Part shown: one piece after another, positions 17,633 through 26,289 of the stretch
Layout of the letters: each line of letters begins with the position of its first letter
How positions within the stretch are numbered: position 1 is the stretch's first letter
Assembly: GCA_024233345.1 (NCBI GenBank)
Contig: JACKPT010000001.1
Coordinates: forward strand, 124,001-188,000
Source: Verrucomicrobiota bacterium
GTDB taxonomy: Bacteria; Verrucomicrobiota; Kiritimatiellia; CAIVKH01
Length of the DNA: 64,000 nucleotides
Direction: 5' to 3'
Made by a program: the position numbers and the translations under genes
The notes under the pieces: generated by a model
The model's input: only the letters and a program-made list of their open reading frames with translations
Database searches by the model: none
What the model was told of the DNA's origin: nothing

Positions 17633-18025
17633 TTACTCTCTCTCTGCTTCCGGCGCGGCCAGGGTTCGTACATAGGCCGCCACATCCTGAATATCCTGCT
17701 CGCTCAATAGACCCTTCCATGAGGTCATCAAGACCGATTTTCCGACCCGTTGTCCACCTTCTTTGATCGCCATATAAATCGTCCAGTCGGTGACCCCGGC
17801 CATGTTTGTCACATTCGACAAGTCGTAGGGCCTCGGGCGTAATCGCTTACCCGAAGGCCCGTCCCCGGCCCCGGTTTCACCATGGCAGGTAAGACAGTAC
17901 GTCCGGTAAATCAACTGCCCGCTTCCGGCGTTTCCGTCAATCCGAAAGCTTGCCGGATCCGGTTCATCAGCCCACCCGGTCAGGGCCTGACAACTGGCAA
18001 ACAGGATGATCAGACGCAGCAGCAT
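17633..18025 (-). CDS. Small c-type cytochrome
   Basis: A 130-residue exported protein: signal peptide (LLRLIILFASCQALTGWA), haem-binding CLTCH with Cys44, Cys47, His48, and a likely distal ligand Met100 in GKSVLMTSWKGLLSEQD, followed by a terminal helix (DVAAYVRTL) typical of class I cytochromes. It would be a periplasmic mono-haem electron carrier. The start ATG 18025 is chosen because the signal peptide begins there; an upstream ATG at 18058 only adds polar residues. It lies 48 bases beyond the TRAP permease gene and four bases before the thioredoxin, so it is probably co-transcribed. Confidence 0.88.
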   Translation of the reverse strand: MLLRLIILFASCQALTGWADEPDPASFRIDGNAGSGQLIYRTYCLTCHGETGAGDGPSGKRLRPRPYDLSNVTNMAGVTDWTIYMAIKEGGQRVGKSVLMTSWKGLLSEQDIQDVAAYVRTLAAPEAERE

Positions 18026-18073
18026 TTCGTAGCTTACGGAGTTTTTCGCAGGGTACAAACTGAATTTGCGGGA

Positions 18074-19990
18074 TTATTCGACGGAGAGGAATGCCGTGGT
18101 CAACCAGGGTACGTAGGTGATGAGGAGGACCACCACTGCCGTGACGACAACAAAGGGCAGGGCATCGGCCGCGACCCGCATGAGGGGGCGGTTGAATCGG
18201 AAGGAGGCGAGGAACAGGTTCATGCCGATCGGTGGGGTCATGTATCCGAGCTGAAGATTGGCTAGAAAGATGATGCCGAGATGGGCGGGGTGGATGCCGA
18301 AGACCTGGGCCATTGGGAGGAGCAGGGGTACAACCACGATCAGAGCGGAAAAGATGTCCATGAAGCAGCCCACCAGCAATAAGCCGAGATTCAGGGCCAG
18401 CAGGAAGACCCAGGGTGAATGGATGTGTTCCTCCACCCAATGGGCGGCATGGATGGGCACTTCGGCATCGACCAGATAGCTGGTCAGGCCCATGGCCACG
18501 CCGAGCACCAGCAGGATACCCCCCACCATGGTCGAACAGTCGACCAGAATCCGGAACAGGCGCCGGGGTTTGATATCCCGGTAAATACCCAGCTCCACGA
18601 CCAGGGCATACACCGCGCCAATCGCGGCAGCTTCCACCGGGGTGCAGAGTCCGGTGAGGATCAGGCCGAGGATGAGCACGGGCAGCAGCATTTCCCAGAC
18701 TGCACCGGCGAGACTGTGCAGGGCCTCGCGCAGGTGAAATTTCCGCCGGTCCGCAGAGGTGCGGCGACCCACCCAGATGCACAGCAGGCAAATGGGTAGG
18801 ATCATCAGAATCCCCGGCAGAATCCCGGCCAGGAACATGTCTACGATGGGAACGTGGGCGATCACGCCATATAAAATGATCACCAGGCTGGGCGGCAACA
18901 GCAGCCCCAGACTGCCGGTGGAGGTGAGCAGTCCGATGGAGAATGACTCCGGATAGCGGTTGGCTTTCAGGACCGGCAGCATCAGCGCACCCAGGGCGAG
19001 GATGGTAACCCCGGAGGCCCCGGTAAAGGTGGTAAAGAACGCGCACAACAGTGTGGCCGCCACCGCGATGCCGCCGGGAATCCACCCAAACCACGAGGTG
19101 AAGACCCGCTCTAACCGCCGGCTGGCGTTTCCTTCGGATAGAATATAGCCGACCCAGGTGAAGATGGGGATGATGGGAAATACATCGGAGGTAACGATGC
19201 GGTAGGTTTCAGCGGGGATGGCGGCGACCGGGGTCATGTCCCCCCAGAACAGCAAGGCCGCCGCACCACCCAACAGTACGAAAATCGGAGCGCCAAACAG
19301 CGCGGCGGCAAGGAGGAGCAGAATCCCGGGTATGACGAGGGCGGAGGCCGAATCACCCAGCCCCGCCGCCACCGCGATGGCGGCGGGCAGAGCGCCTGCC
19401 GCAACCAGGCGACCGATCCAGCCCGGAGGTGTCCGCCACAGGAAGCGGAAGCCCATCATTACAAAGCCCAGAGGCATGATGCTCTCGGCGATCCATACCG
19501 GGACCAGGCCGCCGACCTTGACCAGACCCCCGTCTTCGAACAGCAGCCGGGCTTCGAAGAAGGCGGCCATGCCCTCGGACATCGCATTGCGTACCCACTC
19601 GGGGGCGGCGGGTGCTTCGGCGATAACCAATTGCAGGCTGGCCCAGAACAGCACCCCGCAGACCCACACGCTGGCGACCCCCGCATACATTCGGGCCACC
19701 GATTGCAGCGGGCCGGGAAACCAGTTGGTAAGGGATGCGATCTTCAGATTGCGCTCATCGCGTGCGGCCAGCGAGGCCCCGAGAAACCCCAGCCACAAGG
19801 TCAGGTGGCGCAGATAATCGGAGGCCCCGGGAATGCCCGAGTGAAACAGCCGCCGTCCCAGAAACTCGACGACCGGGATCAGGGACATCAACAGCAGGGC
19901 TGCCGCCGCGAACAGATTTTCGGTTCGGTGAAACCAGCGGATCGGGCCCGGTTGCCGAGGTCGGTCCGATGGGTGAGGATATCGAATCAC
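18074..19990 (-). CDS. dctQM: TRAP transporter fused small-large permease (DctQM)
   Basis: A 638-residue inner-membrane protein. The first ~190 residues form a DctQ-type four-helix unit (LFAAAALLLMSLIPVVEFLG, YLRHLTLWLGFLGASLAARD). The rest is a DctM large subunit with about a dozen hydrophobic segments and conserved text such as GGIAVAATLLCAFFTTFTGA, LPPSLVIILYGVIAHVPIVD and PPIGMNLFLASFRFNRPL. Together they form the sodium-coupled elevator transporter of a tripartite ATP-independent system. The start is taken as GTG 19990, preceded by AGGGG and 17 bases after the dctP stop; a longer reading would overlap dctP. The substrate is not evident. Confidence 0.9.
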   Translation of the reverse strand: MIRYPHPSDRPRQPGPIRWFHRTENLFAAAALLLMSLIPVVEFLGRRLFHSGIPGASDYLRHLTLWLGFLGASLAARDERNLKIASLTNWFPGPLQSVARMYAGVASVWVCGVLFWASLQLVIAEAPAAPEWVRNAMSEGMAAFFEARLLFEDGGLVKVGGLVPVWIAESIMPLGFVMMGFRFLWRTPPGWIGRLVAAGALPAAIAVAAGLGDSASALVIPGILLLLAAALFGAPIFVLLGGAAALLFWGDMTPVAAIPAETYRIVTSDVFPIIPIFTWVGYILSEGNASRRLERVFTSWFGWIPGGIAVAATLLCAFFTTFTGASGVTILALGALMLPVLKANRYPESFSIGLLTSTGSLGLLLPPSLVIILYGVIAHVPIVDMFLAGILPGILMILPICLLCIWVGRRTSADRRKFHLREALHSLAGAVWEMLLPVLILGLILTGLCTPVEAAAIGAVYALVVELGIYRDIKPRRLFRILVDCSTMVGGILLVLGVAMGLTSYLVDAEVPIHAAHWVEEHIHSPWVFLLALNLGLLLVGCFMDIFSALIVVVPLLLPMAQVFGIHPAHLGIIFLANLQLGYMTPPIGMNLFLASFRFNRPLMRVAADALPFVVVTAVVVLLITYVPWLTTAFLSVE

Positions 19991-20007
19991 GGCAATCGTA
20001 CCCCTGT

Positions 20008-20826
20008 CTATTCGTCGGCGGCAGATGCGCGCAAGGGTTGCACCACCGCCTGGGCCACCTCGATCAAGTGGGGCTGGAGATCCTGGGGAATCCGGTTCCA
20101 GACTTTGGTGGAGATCACTATCATCCCCGGCACCGGTTCGAGCCGCAGGTCGGTCATATGGGGCGCAAGCCCGAACCACTGAAAAGACAGGGCAACCGCA
20201 GGGGGGGCGGCAAAGGTGTCGATCAGTCCGGTTTGCAGGGAGGGAAGCAGGTCGGTGACCGGAAGCGGGATGGGCTGGAAACCGGATTGCTTGAGCAGTT
20301 CAATGTAGGCGGCATCCTGACCCCAGAAAAAGAGTTTTCGCTCCTGGAGATCGGCGGGTGTCACCACCGGTTGCTTGGAAAAAATGCGCACCCACCCTGC
20401 GGAGGTCCACAGAATCGCCTTGAATCCCTTTGCTTCAAGTTGTTGCTCGAAACGGGGTCCGAGGGTCTGAATGACCCGATCCAGCTCCTGGTTGTTGCGG
20501 AGATTCATGGGGAAGGAGATCGCTTCGATATCGGGAAGAATGCTCATCAGCCCCATGCTGGTGAGGGCCGCGCCCTGCAGTTGACCAATCCGCATTTTTC
20601 GGATCATGTCCGGTTCATCGCCGGCCACCCCGCCCCCGTAGATGCGAAGCTTCACCTTGCCCCCGCTCAGTTCGGACCAGGCCTGATTGATCTCGGCGAG
20701 ACCATCATACCATGGCGAACCCTCGGGAGCGACGGTCCCTATCTTGATGGTTTGGCCGGAGGCCGTGAGTGCTGGCAGGCCGGCTACACATGCGGCCATG
20801 CCCAGGGTCAGAAAAAAACGGTTCAT
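20008..20826 (-). CDS. dctP: TRAP transporter substrate-binding protein (DctP family)
   Basis: A 272-residue periplasmic solute receptor: signal peptide (NRFFLTLGMAACVAGLPALT), then IKIGTVAPEGSPWYDGLAEI, an arginine-containing core (VKLRIYGGGVAGDEPDMIRK) and GAALTSMGL. The later PAVALSFQWFGLAPHMTDL and PVTDLLPSLQTGLIDTFAAP match DctP proteins. It binds an organic acid-like ligand and delivers it to DctQM. At about 250 mature residues it is shorter than usual (~300). The start overlaps the tatT stop by four bases, so TatT, DctP and DctQM are made together. Confidence 0.93.
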   Translation of the reverse strand: MNRFFLTLGMAACVAGLPALTASGQTIKIGTVAPEGSPWYDGLAEINQAWSELSGGKVKLRIYGGGVAGDEPDMIRKMRIGQLQGAALTSMGLMSILPDIEAISFPMNLRNNQELDRVIQTLGPRFEQQLEAKGFKAILWTSAGWVRIFSKQPVVTPADLQERKLFFWGQDAAYIELLKQSGFQPIPLPVTDLLPSLQTGLIDTFAAPPAVALSFQWFGLAPHMTDLRLEPVPGMIVISTKVWNRIPQDLQPHLIEVAQAVVQPLRASAADE

Positions 20827-21767
20827 GGTGTGCTCTCTTCCCAGGATAGAAAAAATTGGTCGGCATGATCGAGATACCAGGTGGCCTTTTCGTGGGCGAG
20901 TCGGAAGGCCAGGTTCCGGGTGGGGTCCTTTGGTTTTCCGGCGGCAAGGGCGGTTTGCAAACATGAACGGTATTCCGCGACGTCCTGGTTTTGAATGGAG
21001 ACGGTGATGGCAAGATTGATGTAGGGCGTGGGGTTGTCCTTCCCGGAAAGTTCGAGCGCCCGCTGAAAGTGAAGACGGGCCCGATCCTGCGAGCCACCCA
21101 TCATCTCGCTGCGGCCTCCTTCGAACAAAATCATGAACTCGTGAAGCGCCCCCAGGTTCCAGGTTTCATCCAACGCCAGCGCGCGATGCATCAAGGATGC
21201 AAGCACCGGAAGATCAGCGACCTTCTCCATGTTGCCCGGATTCATTGCAATCACCCCGGCCCAACCTGCCCCCGCCCAGTACAGCAACGGCACATCAGCC
21301 TTGTCGCATGCGGCAAGCGCCTGGTCGGGATTCTTCTCCAGTTGTTCGCGAAAATCGGGATACTGCAGATCGAGCGCTTTCAGCGCGTAGGTCCGGCCCC
21401 GCTCATACAGTTGTCCGGCCCGTGCCTGCAATACCGAGGCTGCTTCGTAGTCGGATTCCTTTTGTTGGGTAGCCGGCCAGTCGAGATAAGCACTGGCGTA
21501 TTGAATATACCCCGCCGCTGCCGCTCCCAACAGGTCAACTGACTCGGGGTCGTTGACGAGAAGGGTGTCGAGAAACTTCAGGGCAAACGGAAGGGCATCG
21601 CCCACCAAAACCAGATCTTCATCGGTGGCAAAGGCGGTCAGGCTTGCCGCCGCCAGTGAATCTCCGGCGGACTGCATGGCCGACCGCTGAAGCGATGCAC
21701 ATCCGCACAACAGGCAAATGCCTGCCGTCAAGGTCCATCGGAGTGGGTGATGCAAACGATTTGTCAT
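20823..21767 (-). CDS. TatT-like TRAP-associated TPR lipoprotein
   Basis: A 314-residue lipoprotein (signal ending LLCGCASLQ). Paired helices run through it: SLAAASLTAFATDEDLVLVG, then LLGAAAAGYIQYASAY. The GRTYALKALDLQYPDF and LLYWAGAGWAGVIAMNPGNM stretches strongly resemble the TatT (Tp0956) family of Treponema pallidum, whose TPR-like trimer binds the TRAP receptor. Next come LASLMHRALALDETWNLGAL and GRSEMMGGSQDRARLHFQRA. Such systems are called TPATs, and a hydrophobic ligand has been proposed for them. It is the first gene of the operon, with dctP overlapping its end. Start ATG 21767 chosen for the lipoprotein signal. Confidence 0.85.
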   Translation of the reverse strand: MTNRLHHPLRWTLTAGICLLCGCASLQRSAMQSAGDSLAAASLTAFATDEDLVLVGDALPFALKFLDTLLVNDPESVDLLGAAAAGYIQYASAYLDWPATQQKESDYEAASVLQARAGQLYERGRTYALKALDLQYPDFREQLEKNPDQALAACDKADVPLLYWAGAGWAGVIAMNPGNMEKVADLPVLASLMHRALALDETWNLGALHEFMILFEGGRSEMMGGSQDRARLHFQRALELSGKDNPTPYINLAITVSIQNQDVAEYRSCLQTALAAGKPKDPTRNLAFRLAHEKATWYLDHADQFFLSWEESTP

Positions 21768-21900
21768 CGTCTTAGAGTACAGGTCATAAAGTCGGATGCA
21801 AGACTGACCTCGGTTCTGGTCGATTCGCAAGGATCACCGGATGGGTTGGATCCTGAATTGTATTTCAAATTCGTTTGTACCCCGGTAGGGTCCAGTCCCT

Positions 21901-23736
21901 ATGAAAAAGGACAAGGTTTCCGGAGGGCATGGCTGGACCATCGGTTTGTTGGCCGGCATTGGCGGGTTATCGCTGCTGATCGGTCTTGGCGCTGTGGGCT
22001 GGGGGGCGGGAAAGCTGTTCCAGGGTTTGCGCACCGGTGAGGGGGCGGTTGGGAAGGCTTGTGTTTCTGTGCGAAATCACAAACCCGCACCCATTCCGGT
22101 TCTGACCTGCCGGGTGCTGGCGCCTGATGGATCCCTGGTGCCGGGCGCTGAGGTTCGGCTGAAGGCTTCTCATGAAGCGATTTGGAACGGGGTGTGGACC
22201 TGTCTGGATGAGGGACGGGGCGAGATCATGAACCAGGCGGTGAAATGGGATGCCGAGGGCAAACTTTCGGGACGGTATGATGTGTTGATTCGGGCCGCGG
22301 GATTTGCTCCCACCCTGACTGAAATTGAATTGCCATTCGATGAACCCGTGGATTTTTCGCTGATCCCTGGCCGCACCATGGTGATTCGGCTGATTCCTTC
22401 GGATGATCGCCCGATACCGTCTTCCCTGCGACCACAGATTCAGTTGGACCGGATTGGATTCATCCCGCAAGCGGATTGGGATGCCTCTCGGAGCAAGGCC
22501 GGGCAGATCATTCCTCATCTGCGGAGTTCGGCTCTCATTGCCGAACCACTGGGGGACGGAACCTATTCACTGGCGCTCCCTCCCTGGGCGGATCGCTTGC
22601 ATGTTCTGGTGGATGAGCCCGGTTATTTGCGTTGCTTTCTTTCCGATGCCATTGAGGTCGAAGATCAGGCAACGGTGGATCTGCAGCTCTCCGAACCCGC
22701 GGAGATGATTCTCTCGCTTGGGGTTGATGAGGATCTCGCCGATACCCTGGAGCACCCGGCCGTTTATGCCGAGATCATTTCCGAGAACCTCAGCGCTTCG
22801 GTGGGAAGTTTGGATACCGAATTCGTCAAGGAACCTCGGGTCACTGAATACTTTGCCCCCGGTGACTATCGCATCCATGCCAATATCTATCGGCGGTCTC
22901 ACACGGAAACCGTGAATTACAGATTTACCGGCACGGACAAGGTTCATCTAAAGCCCGGCGAGAAGGTGGAGCAAATTGTTCTCGGCTCTCTGGTCTCCAA
23001 GGAGGAATTGCGGGGTGATGGTCGGGCTGCGTTGACCATCCTGCTTGCCTCCGGAGCGCCTGCAATCGGTGTGTCCTATGAGATCACCTATTCGGATAAC
23101 GCCATTCGTTCGGCGACGATTGCCAAGGGAACCATTGGAGACGGTGGCGTGATCCGCCTTGAGAACCTCAAGGATCAGGGCCGTGATGAAACCTATTTCG
23201 TGAATGTTGACGATGAATATGTGGGTCACTTTTTCTTTCGGGGAACCAATCGTTGGGTGGAGCGCTCGTTTTCCCTCCCGGTGTCGACCGGAGACATCGC
23301 TCCGGTCTGTTCTCTGCAACGGGTGGTGGATGGGTCGGTCCTGGACCTGGCCTCACTGCGGGGCCGGGTGGTCTATCTTGATTTCTGGGCGACTTGGTGC
23401 GGGCCTTGCCAAGGCCCGATGGGAAACCTCCAGGGATTGGCTGAACGCCGCGCGACTTCCTGGGGCGATCAGGTCGCGCTCATCGGGGTCAGTATCGATG
23501 ACGACCGTGAAACCGTCCTGAAGCATCTTGAGGAAAATGGTTGGATGGCCCCCATTCAGGTCTGGGCGCCGGGCGGCGGATGGAAAAGTGAAGCGGCAGT
23601 TCTTTATGGGCTCCACAGTGTTCCCACCGGTGTGCTGATCGATCCGATGGGACAGATTGTATGGCGGGGCCATCCTGGTCATGGGAAAGAAGATCTGGAA
23701 GCACAAATCGAAAAGCTCCTCGCGAAGCGGAAGTAG
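21901..23736 (+). CDS. Membrane-anchored TlpA-like thioredoxin with large N-terminal beta region
   Basis: A 611-residue protein. A single membrane helix (residues 12-38, WTIGLLAGIGGLSLLIGLGA) anchors a long extracytoplasmic region that reads like successive Ig-like or carboxypeptidase-regulatory domains (RVLAPDGSLVPGAEVRLKA, LSGRYDVLIRAAGFAP, LHVLVDEPGYL). The last ~140 residues are a TlpA/ResA-type thioredoxin fold: VYLDFWATWCGPCQGPMGNL, LIGVSIDDDRETVLKHLEEN and VPTGVLIDPMGQIVWRGHPG. The CGPC pair should be redox active outside the cytoplasm, supporting disulfide reduction or cytochrome maturation. It is divergent from tatT; the 130-bp gap must hold both promoters. Confidence 0.85.
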   Translation: MKKDKVSGGHGWTIGLLAGIGGLSLLIGLGAVGWGAGKLFQGLRTGEGAVGKACVSVRNHKPAPIPVLTCRVLAPDGSLVPGAEVRLKASHEAIWNGVWTCLDEGRGEIMNQAVKWDAEGKLSGRYDVLIRAAGFAPTLTEIELPFDEPVDFSLIPGRTMVIRLIPSDDRPIPSSLRPQIQLDRIGFIPQADWDASRSKAGQIIPHLRSSALIAEPLGDGTYSLALPPWADRLHVLVDEPGYLRCFLSDAIEVEDQATVDLQLSEPAEMILSLGVDEDLADTLEHPAVYAEIISENLSASVGSLDTEFVKEPRVTEYFAPGDYRIHANIYRRSHTETVNYRFTGTDKVHLKPGEKVEQIVLGSLVSKEELRGDGRAALTILLASGAPAIGVSYEITYSDNAIRSATIAKGTIGDGGVIRLENLKDQGRDETYFVNVDDEYVGHFFFRGTNRWVERSFSLPVSTGDIAPVCSLQRVVDGSVLDLASLRGRVVYLDFWATWCGPCQGPMGNLQGLAERRATSWGDQVALIGVSIDDDRETVLKHLEENGWMAPIQVWAPGGGWKSEAAVLYGLHSVPTGVLIDPMGQIVWRGHPGHGKEDLEAQIEKLLAKRK

Positions 23737-23826
23737 GGGCGACATCGTCCCCTTGGCAGGGGAGGCACAAATTCCCGACGAACCGGTTCAGTCACCTTTT
23801 TTCAAGTCCCGCCGCAGTCTTGCACC

Positions 23827-24909
23827 TCACACAAACTTCCCATCCTTCTGGAACAGTTTGCCATCGATGTAGAGGGCTCCGCCATGGCGCAGGTCTTTGA
23901 TCATGTCCCAGTGGAGTGCGGATTGATTGACCCCGCCGGTTTCCGGATAGGATTCGCCGAGCGCAAGGTGGATGGTTCCCCCAATTTTTTCGTCGAACAG
24001 AATGTTGCGGGTGAATTGTTGGATGCCGAAATTGGTGCCGATGCCCAGTTCGCCCAGCTTGCGCGAGCCCTTGTCGAGGTCCAGCATACTGAGCAGATAC
24101 GCTTCGTTTTTGGTTGCGGAAGCCTCCACGACCACGCCTTTCCGGAAGGTCAGGGTGATGCCATCGATTTCCCGGCCGCCTTCACAGACCGGAAAATCAT
24201 ACCGGATGGTTCCCTCGGCCGAGGTTTCGATGGGGCCGGTGAAAATTTCTCCACTGGGCACATTGTGGGTGGCCACGGAACTGATGAAGGTGCGCCCCTT
24301 GATCGACATCGTCAGATCGGTGCCGTCGCCGACAATCCGGACCTGATCGGCGCCGTTGAGTTTGGCGATGAGTTTCTGATGTTTCTTTTCGAGTTCATTC
24401 CAGGCTTTGGCCGGGTTGGGGCGATCGAGGAAGTTTGCCCGGAAAACGAAGTCTTCAAACTGGCGCAGGCTCATATCAGCATCCTGTGCATAGGCCTCTG
24501 TGGGGTAGAGGGTGAGCGCCCACTTCTTGGCGAGAATCAACTTGCGCATGGGCCTTCTCGCGATGGCATACCGGGTCTGGCGTTTCGGGTCGATGCCGGA
24601 CAGGGCGCGGGTATTGGTGGCGGACAGGATGCGGATCGAACCATCCAAGGCCTTGGCGATCGAGGTTTCGATTCTCGGGATTGCATCGAGATGATGGGCC
24701 TGGGCCTGCGTAAAGAAGGCTTCGGTCATCTCCGGCGACATCATCCGCACCACCGGATAGGCCCCGGCCTTGAGCAGGGCCTCATAGGTCGCAAGAATCA
24801 GGGGCTCTGCGGCGGTTGTGCCCTCGATGGAGATCATCTCCCCCTTTTTGGCGTAAATCGAATAGGTGGCAAGCAGGTTGGCAAAGGCAACGGTTTGGTC
24901 GTGATTCAT
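23827..24909 (-). CDS. Aminopeptidase, M29 family (AmpS/thermophilic aminopeptidase)
   Basis: A 360-residue metallo-aminopeptidase. M29 features: N-terminal FANLLATYSIYAKKGEMISI, and the C-terminal catalytic region with SGEIFTGPIETSAEGTIRY, SATKNEAYLLSML, KLGELGIGTNFGI, LFDEKIGGTIHLALGESYPE and GGVNQSALHWDMIKDLR. The glutamates, histidines and aspartates in these blocks are the expected ligands for the two metal ions. It removes N-terminal amino acids from peptides in the cytoplasm. Start ATG 24909 has GAGGAG upstream; an earlier in-frame ATG at 25005 lacks one and lies near the DnaA-type boxes. Next to the dcw operon but divergent from it. Confidence 0.92.
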   Translation of the reverse strand: MNHDQTVAFANLLATYSIYAKKGEMISIEGTTAAEPLILATYEALLKAGAYPVVRMMSPEMTEAFFTQAQAHHLDAIPRIETSIAKALDGSIRILSATNTRALSGIDPKRQTRYAIARRPMRKLILAKKWALTLYPTEAYAQDADMSLRQFEDFVFRANFLDRPNPAKAWNELEKKHQKLIAKLNGADQVRIVGDGTDLTMSIKGRTFISSVATHNVPSGEIFTGPIETSAEGTIRYDFPVCEGGREIDGITLTFRKGVVVEASATKNEAYLLSMLDLDKGSRKLGELGIGTNFGIQQFTRNILFDEKIGGTIHLALGESYPETGGVNQSALHWDMIKDLRHGGALYIDGKLFQKDGKFV

Positions 24910-25281
24910 CGGGTCACTTTCTCCTCGCGGAATCTTGTGGTGTGAGGCTCTCGGTCGATTCTTACTATCTGTAACAACATGGGTCGTAACAAATTCTGTC
25001 TTCATGTCAACAGGTTATCCACAGGTTGTCCACAAGTCCCGACCCGGGCAAGGGCATGGCATCCGATTTGAATGATTTGTAAGTGTATCATGGATATGCG
25101 TTTGTAAAAACCATTTCCTGGTTGAATCCGGGCGGTGGAGAGAGGTGGGGTTCGCCCGTGACTGGTCGGTTGTGTGGGTCAAGCGTTCTAATTCTATTGA
25201 TCCAAGAAAATCGTGAAATATTTTCGATTCCTGATTGACTTCGGGTGGGGCGATGTGGTGTAAAGTGGGGCAGAGGTCATC
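24910..25281. promoter_or_regulatory. Divergent regulatory region between aminopeptidase and dcw operon, with tandem DnaA-type boxes
   Basis: No gene is seen. TTATCCACA (25015-25023) and TTGTCCACA (25026-25034) are DnaA-box-like sites in the same orientation, 11 bp apart start to start. Further right is an AT-rich stretch (25195-25235), then the promoter and MraZ operator described separately. DnaA-type boxes upstream of a cell-division operon could couple division gene expression to replication; this is inference. Confidence 0.5.
25235..25276 (+). promoter_or_regulatory. mraZ (dcw) promoter and MraZ-binding operator
   Basis: TTGACT (25235-25240) and TGTAAA (25259-25264) with an 18-bp spacer form a plausible sigma-70 promoter. 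Overlapping the spacer and -10 are three repeats in exact 10-bp register: TGGGG (25246-25250), TGGTG (25256-25260), TGGGG (25266-25270). This is the known MraZ target layout, TGGGN repeats separated by five bases, so MraZ should repress its own operon. AGAGG at 25272-25276 is the mraZ ribosome site; the leader would be only about ten bases. Confidence 0.85.
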
Positions 25282-25767
25282 ATGGTGGAGTCAAACAACA
25301 GGTTGGTGGAGGACGAGCTCGGGATCGAGAATGTGTTCGTTGATACCTTCCGGCACAGTTTGGATGCCAAAAAGCGTCTGACCATCCCCTCCGAATGGCG
25401 GGCCCTGGTGGGCAAACCGGAGCGGTTGTTTGTGTTGCCGAGCACCAGCGAAGCCTGTCTGACCGTTTTCCCGGCCCGGGAAATGGCGCGTCGGCTTCGG
25501 AAGATGCAGGATCTCTCGATTGTGGATACGGAGTCGCAGAATCATGCCCGCATGCTGGCGTCGCATGCGAACCTGGTCCCTTGGGATGCCCAGGGGCGCA
25601 TTCGTATCAAGGACGATTTGCTTTCGTACGCACAGCTCGAAGAGGGGGTTGTGCTGGTGGGAATGTTTACGTGGTTTGAATTATGGAGTCCGAAAGAATG
25701 GGAACAAAAGCAGCCAACATTGTCGCGACCGTTGCTCGGGGACGCGGCTCGCTCCGTGGGTTTATAA
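25282..25767 (+). CDS. mraZ: Transcriptional regulator MraZ
   Basis: A 161-residue protein with two AbrB/SpoVT-like repeats: FRHSLDAKKRLTIPSEWRAL (residues 24-43) and SHANLVPWDAQGRIRIKDDL (residues 94-113), each carrying the D-x-(K/Q)-x-R signature of MraZ. MraZ forms a ring that binds TGGGN repeats and represses dcw genes. The operator is visible just upstream (25246-25270). The family usually has about 140-150 residues; here about 15 extra residues precede the first repeat. The next ORF begins 85 bases before this gene ends. Confidence 0.95.
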   Translation: MVESNNRLVEDELGIENVFVDTFRHSLDAKKRLTIPSEWRALVGKPERLFVLPSTSEACLTVFPAREMARRLRKMQDLSIVDTESQNHARMLASHANLVPWDAQGRIRIKDDLLSYAQLEEGVVLVGMFTWFELWSPKEWEQKQPTLSRPLLGDAARSVGL

Positions 25768-26279
25768 ACCGATTGGGGTTGAGTCGAACCGATGCCGGAG
25801 AGGGTCGGTTTCTGGACGCACCGGATCATCCTTCCCGTGGCGAGGCCTGGTGGCGGGATGAGGACGCGGGCCAGGAGCCGGTGGTGGATCGCTATGAGTG
25901 GCAGGGGCAGGGAGAACTGTTCCACAGCGTCGGGCGTACCCATTCCTCTTTTCACGGCCCATCCGAATCCTCGGCCCGGTCCCTCTGCACGACCCGGATC
26001 TCGGTGGATCGCAAGGACGCGGAAGTGGTCTCCCGGAAATCGGTTGACCTCGGGCCGGCGGTGCGGCCCCGGCCGCACATCACTGCCCCCAAGGGGCGGG
26101 TCCCGGCAGGGGTGAGTCTCCGCCAGGGTACGGATACCGGGCAGGTGGCCCGGTTCCTGACCGCCAGCGGGGTGGTGGACGGTTTGTTTGTGGAACCATT
26201 TCGGTTTGCCCTGATGGGCAAGCGTATGGGCGAGCGGTTGCGACTGTGGGGAGGGGCATCCCATTCCACGGACGTCTAA
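25683..26279 (+). CDS. Hypothetical protein between mraZ and rsmH
   Basis: An open frame of 198 codons with GC-rich third positions like its neighbours, so I consider it real, although I do not recognise it. ATG 25683 would overlap mraZ by 85 bases; ATG 25698 or TTG 25773/25779 are alternatives, the last two removing the overlap. The middle is Pro/Arg/Ser-rich and probably unstructured. The C-terminal ~60 residues (LRQGTDTGQVARFLTASGVV, then FRFALMGKRMGERLRL) could form helices. No signal peptide or membrane segment is visible. Its place inside dcw suggests a division or envelope role, which is only an inference. Confidence 0.6.
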   Translation: MESERMGTKAANIVATVARGRGSLRGFINRLGLSRTDAGEGRFLDAPDHPSRGEAWWRDEDAGQEPVVDRYEWQGQGELFHSVGRTHSSFHGPSESSARSLCTTRISVDRKDAEVVSRKSVDLGPAVRPRPHITAPKGRVPAGVSLRQGTDTGQVARFLTASGVVDGLFVEPFRFALMGKRMGERLRLWGGASHSTDV

Positions 26280-26289
26280 TGCTCAGGAA

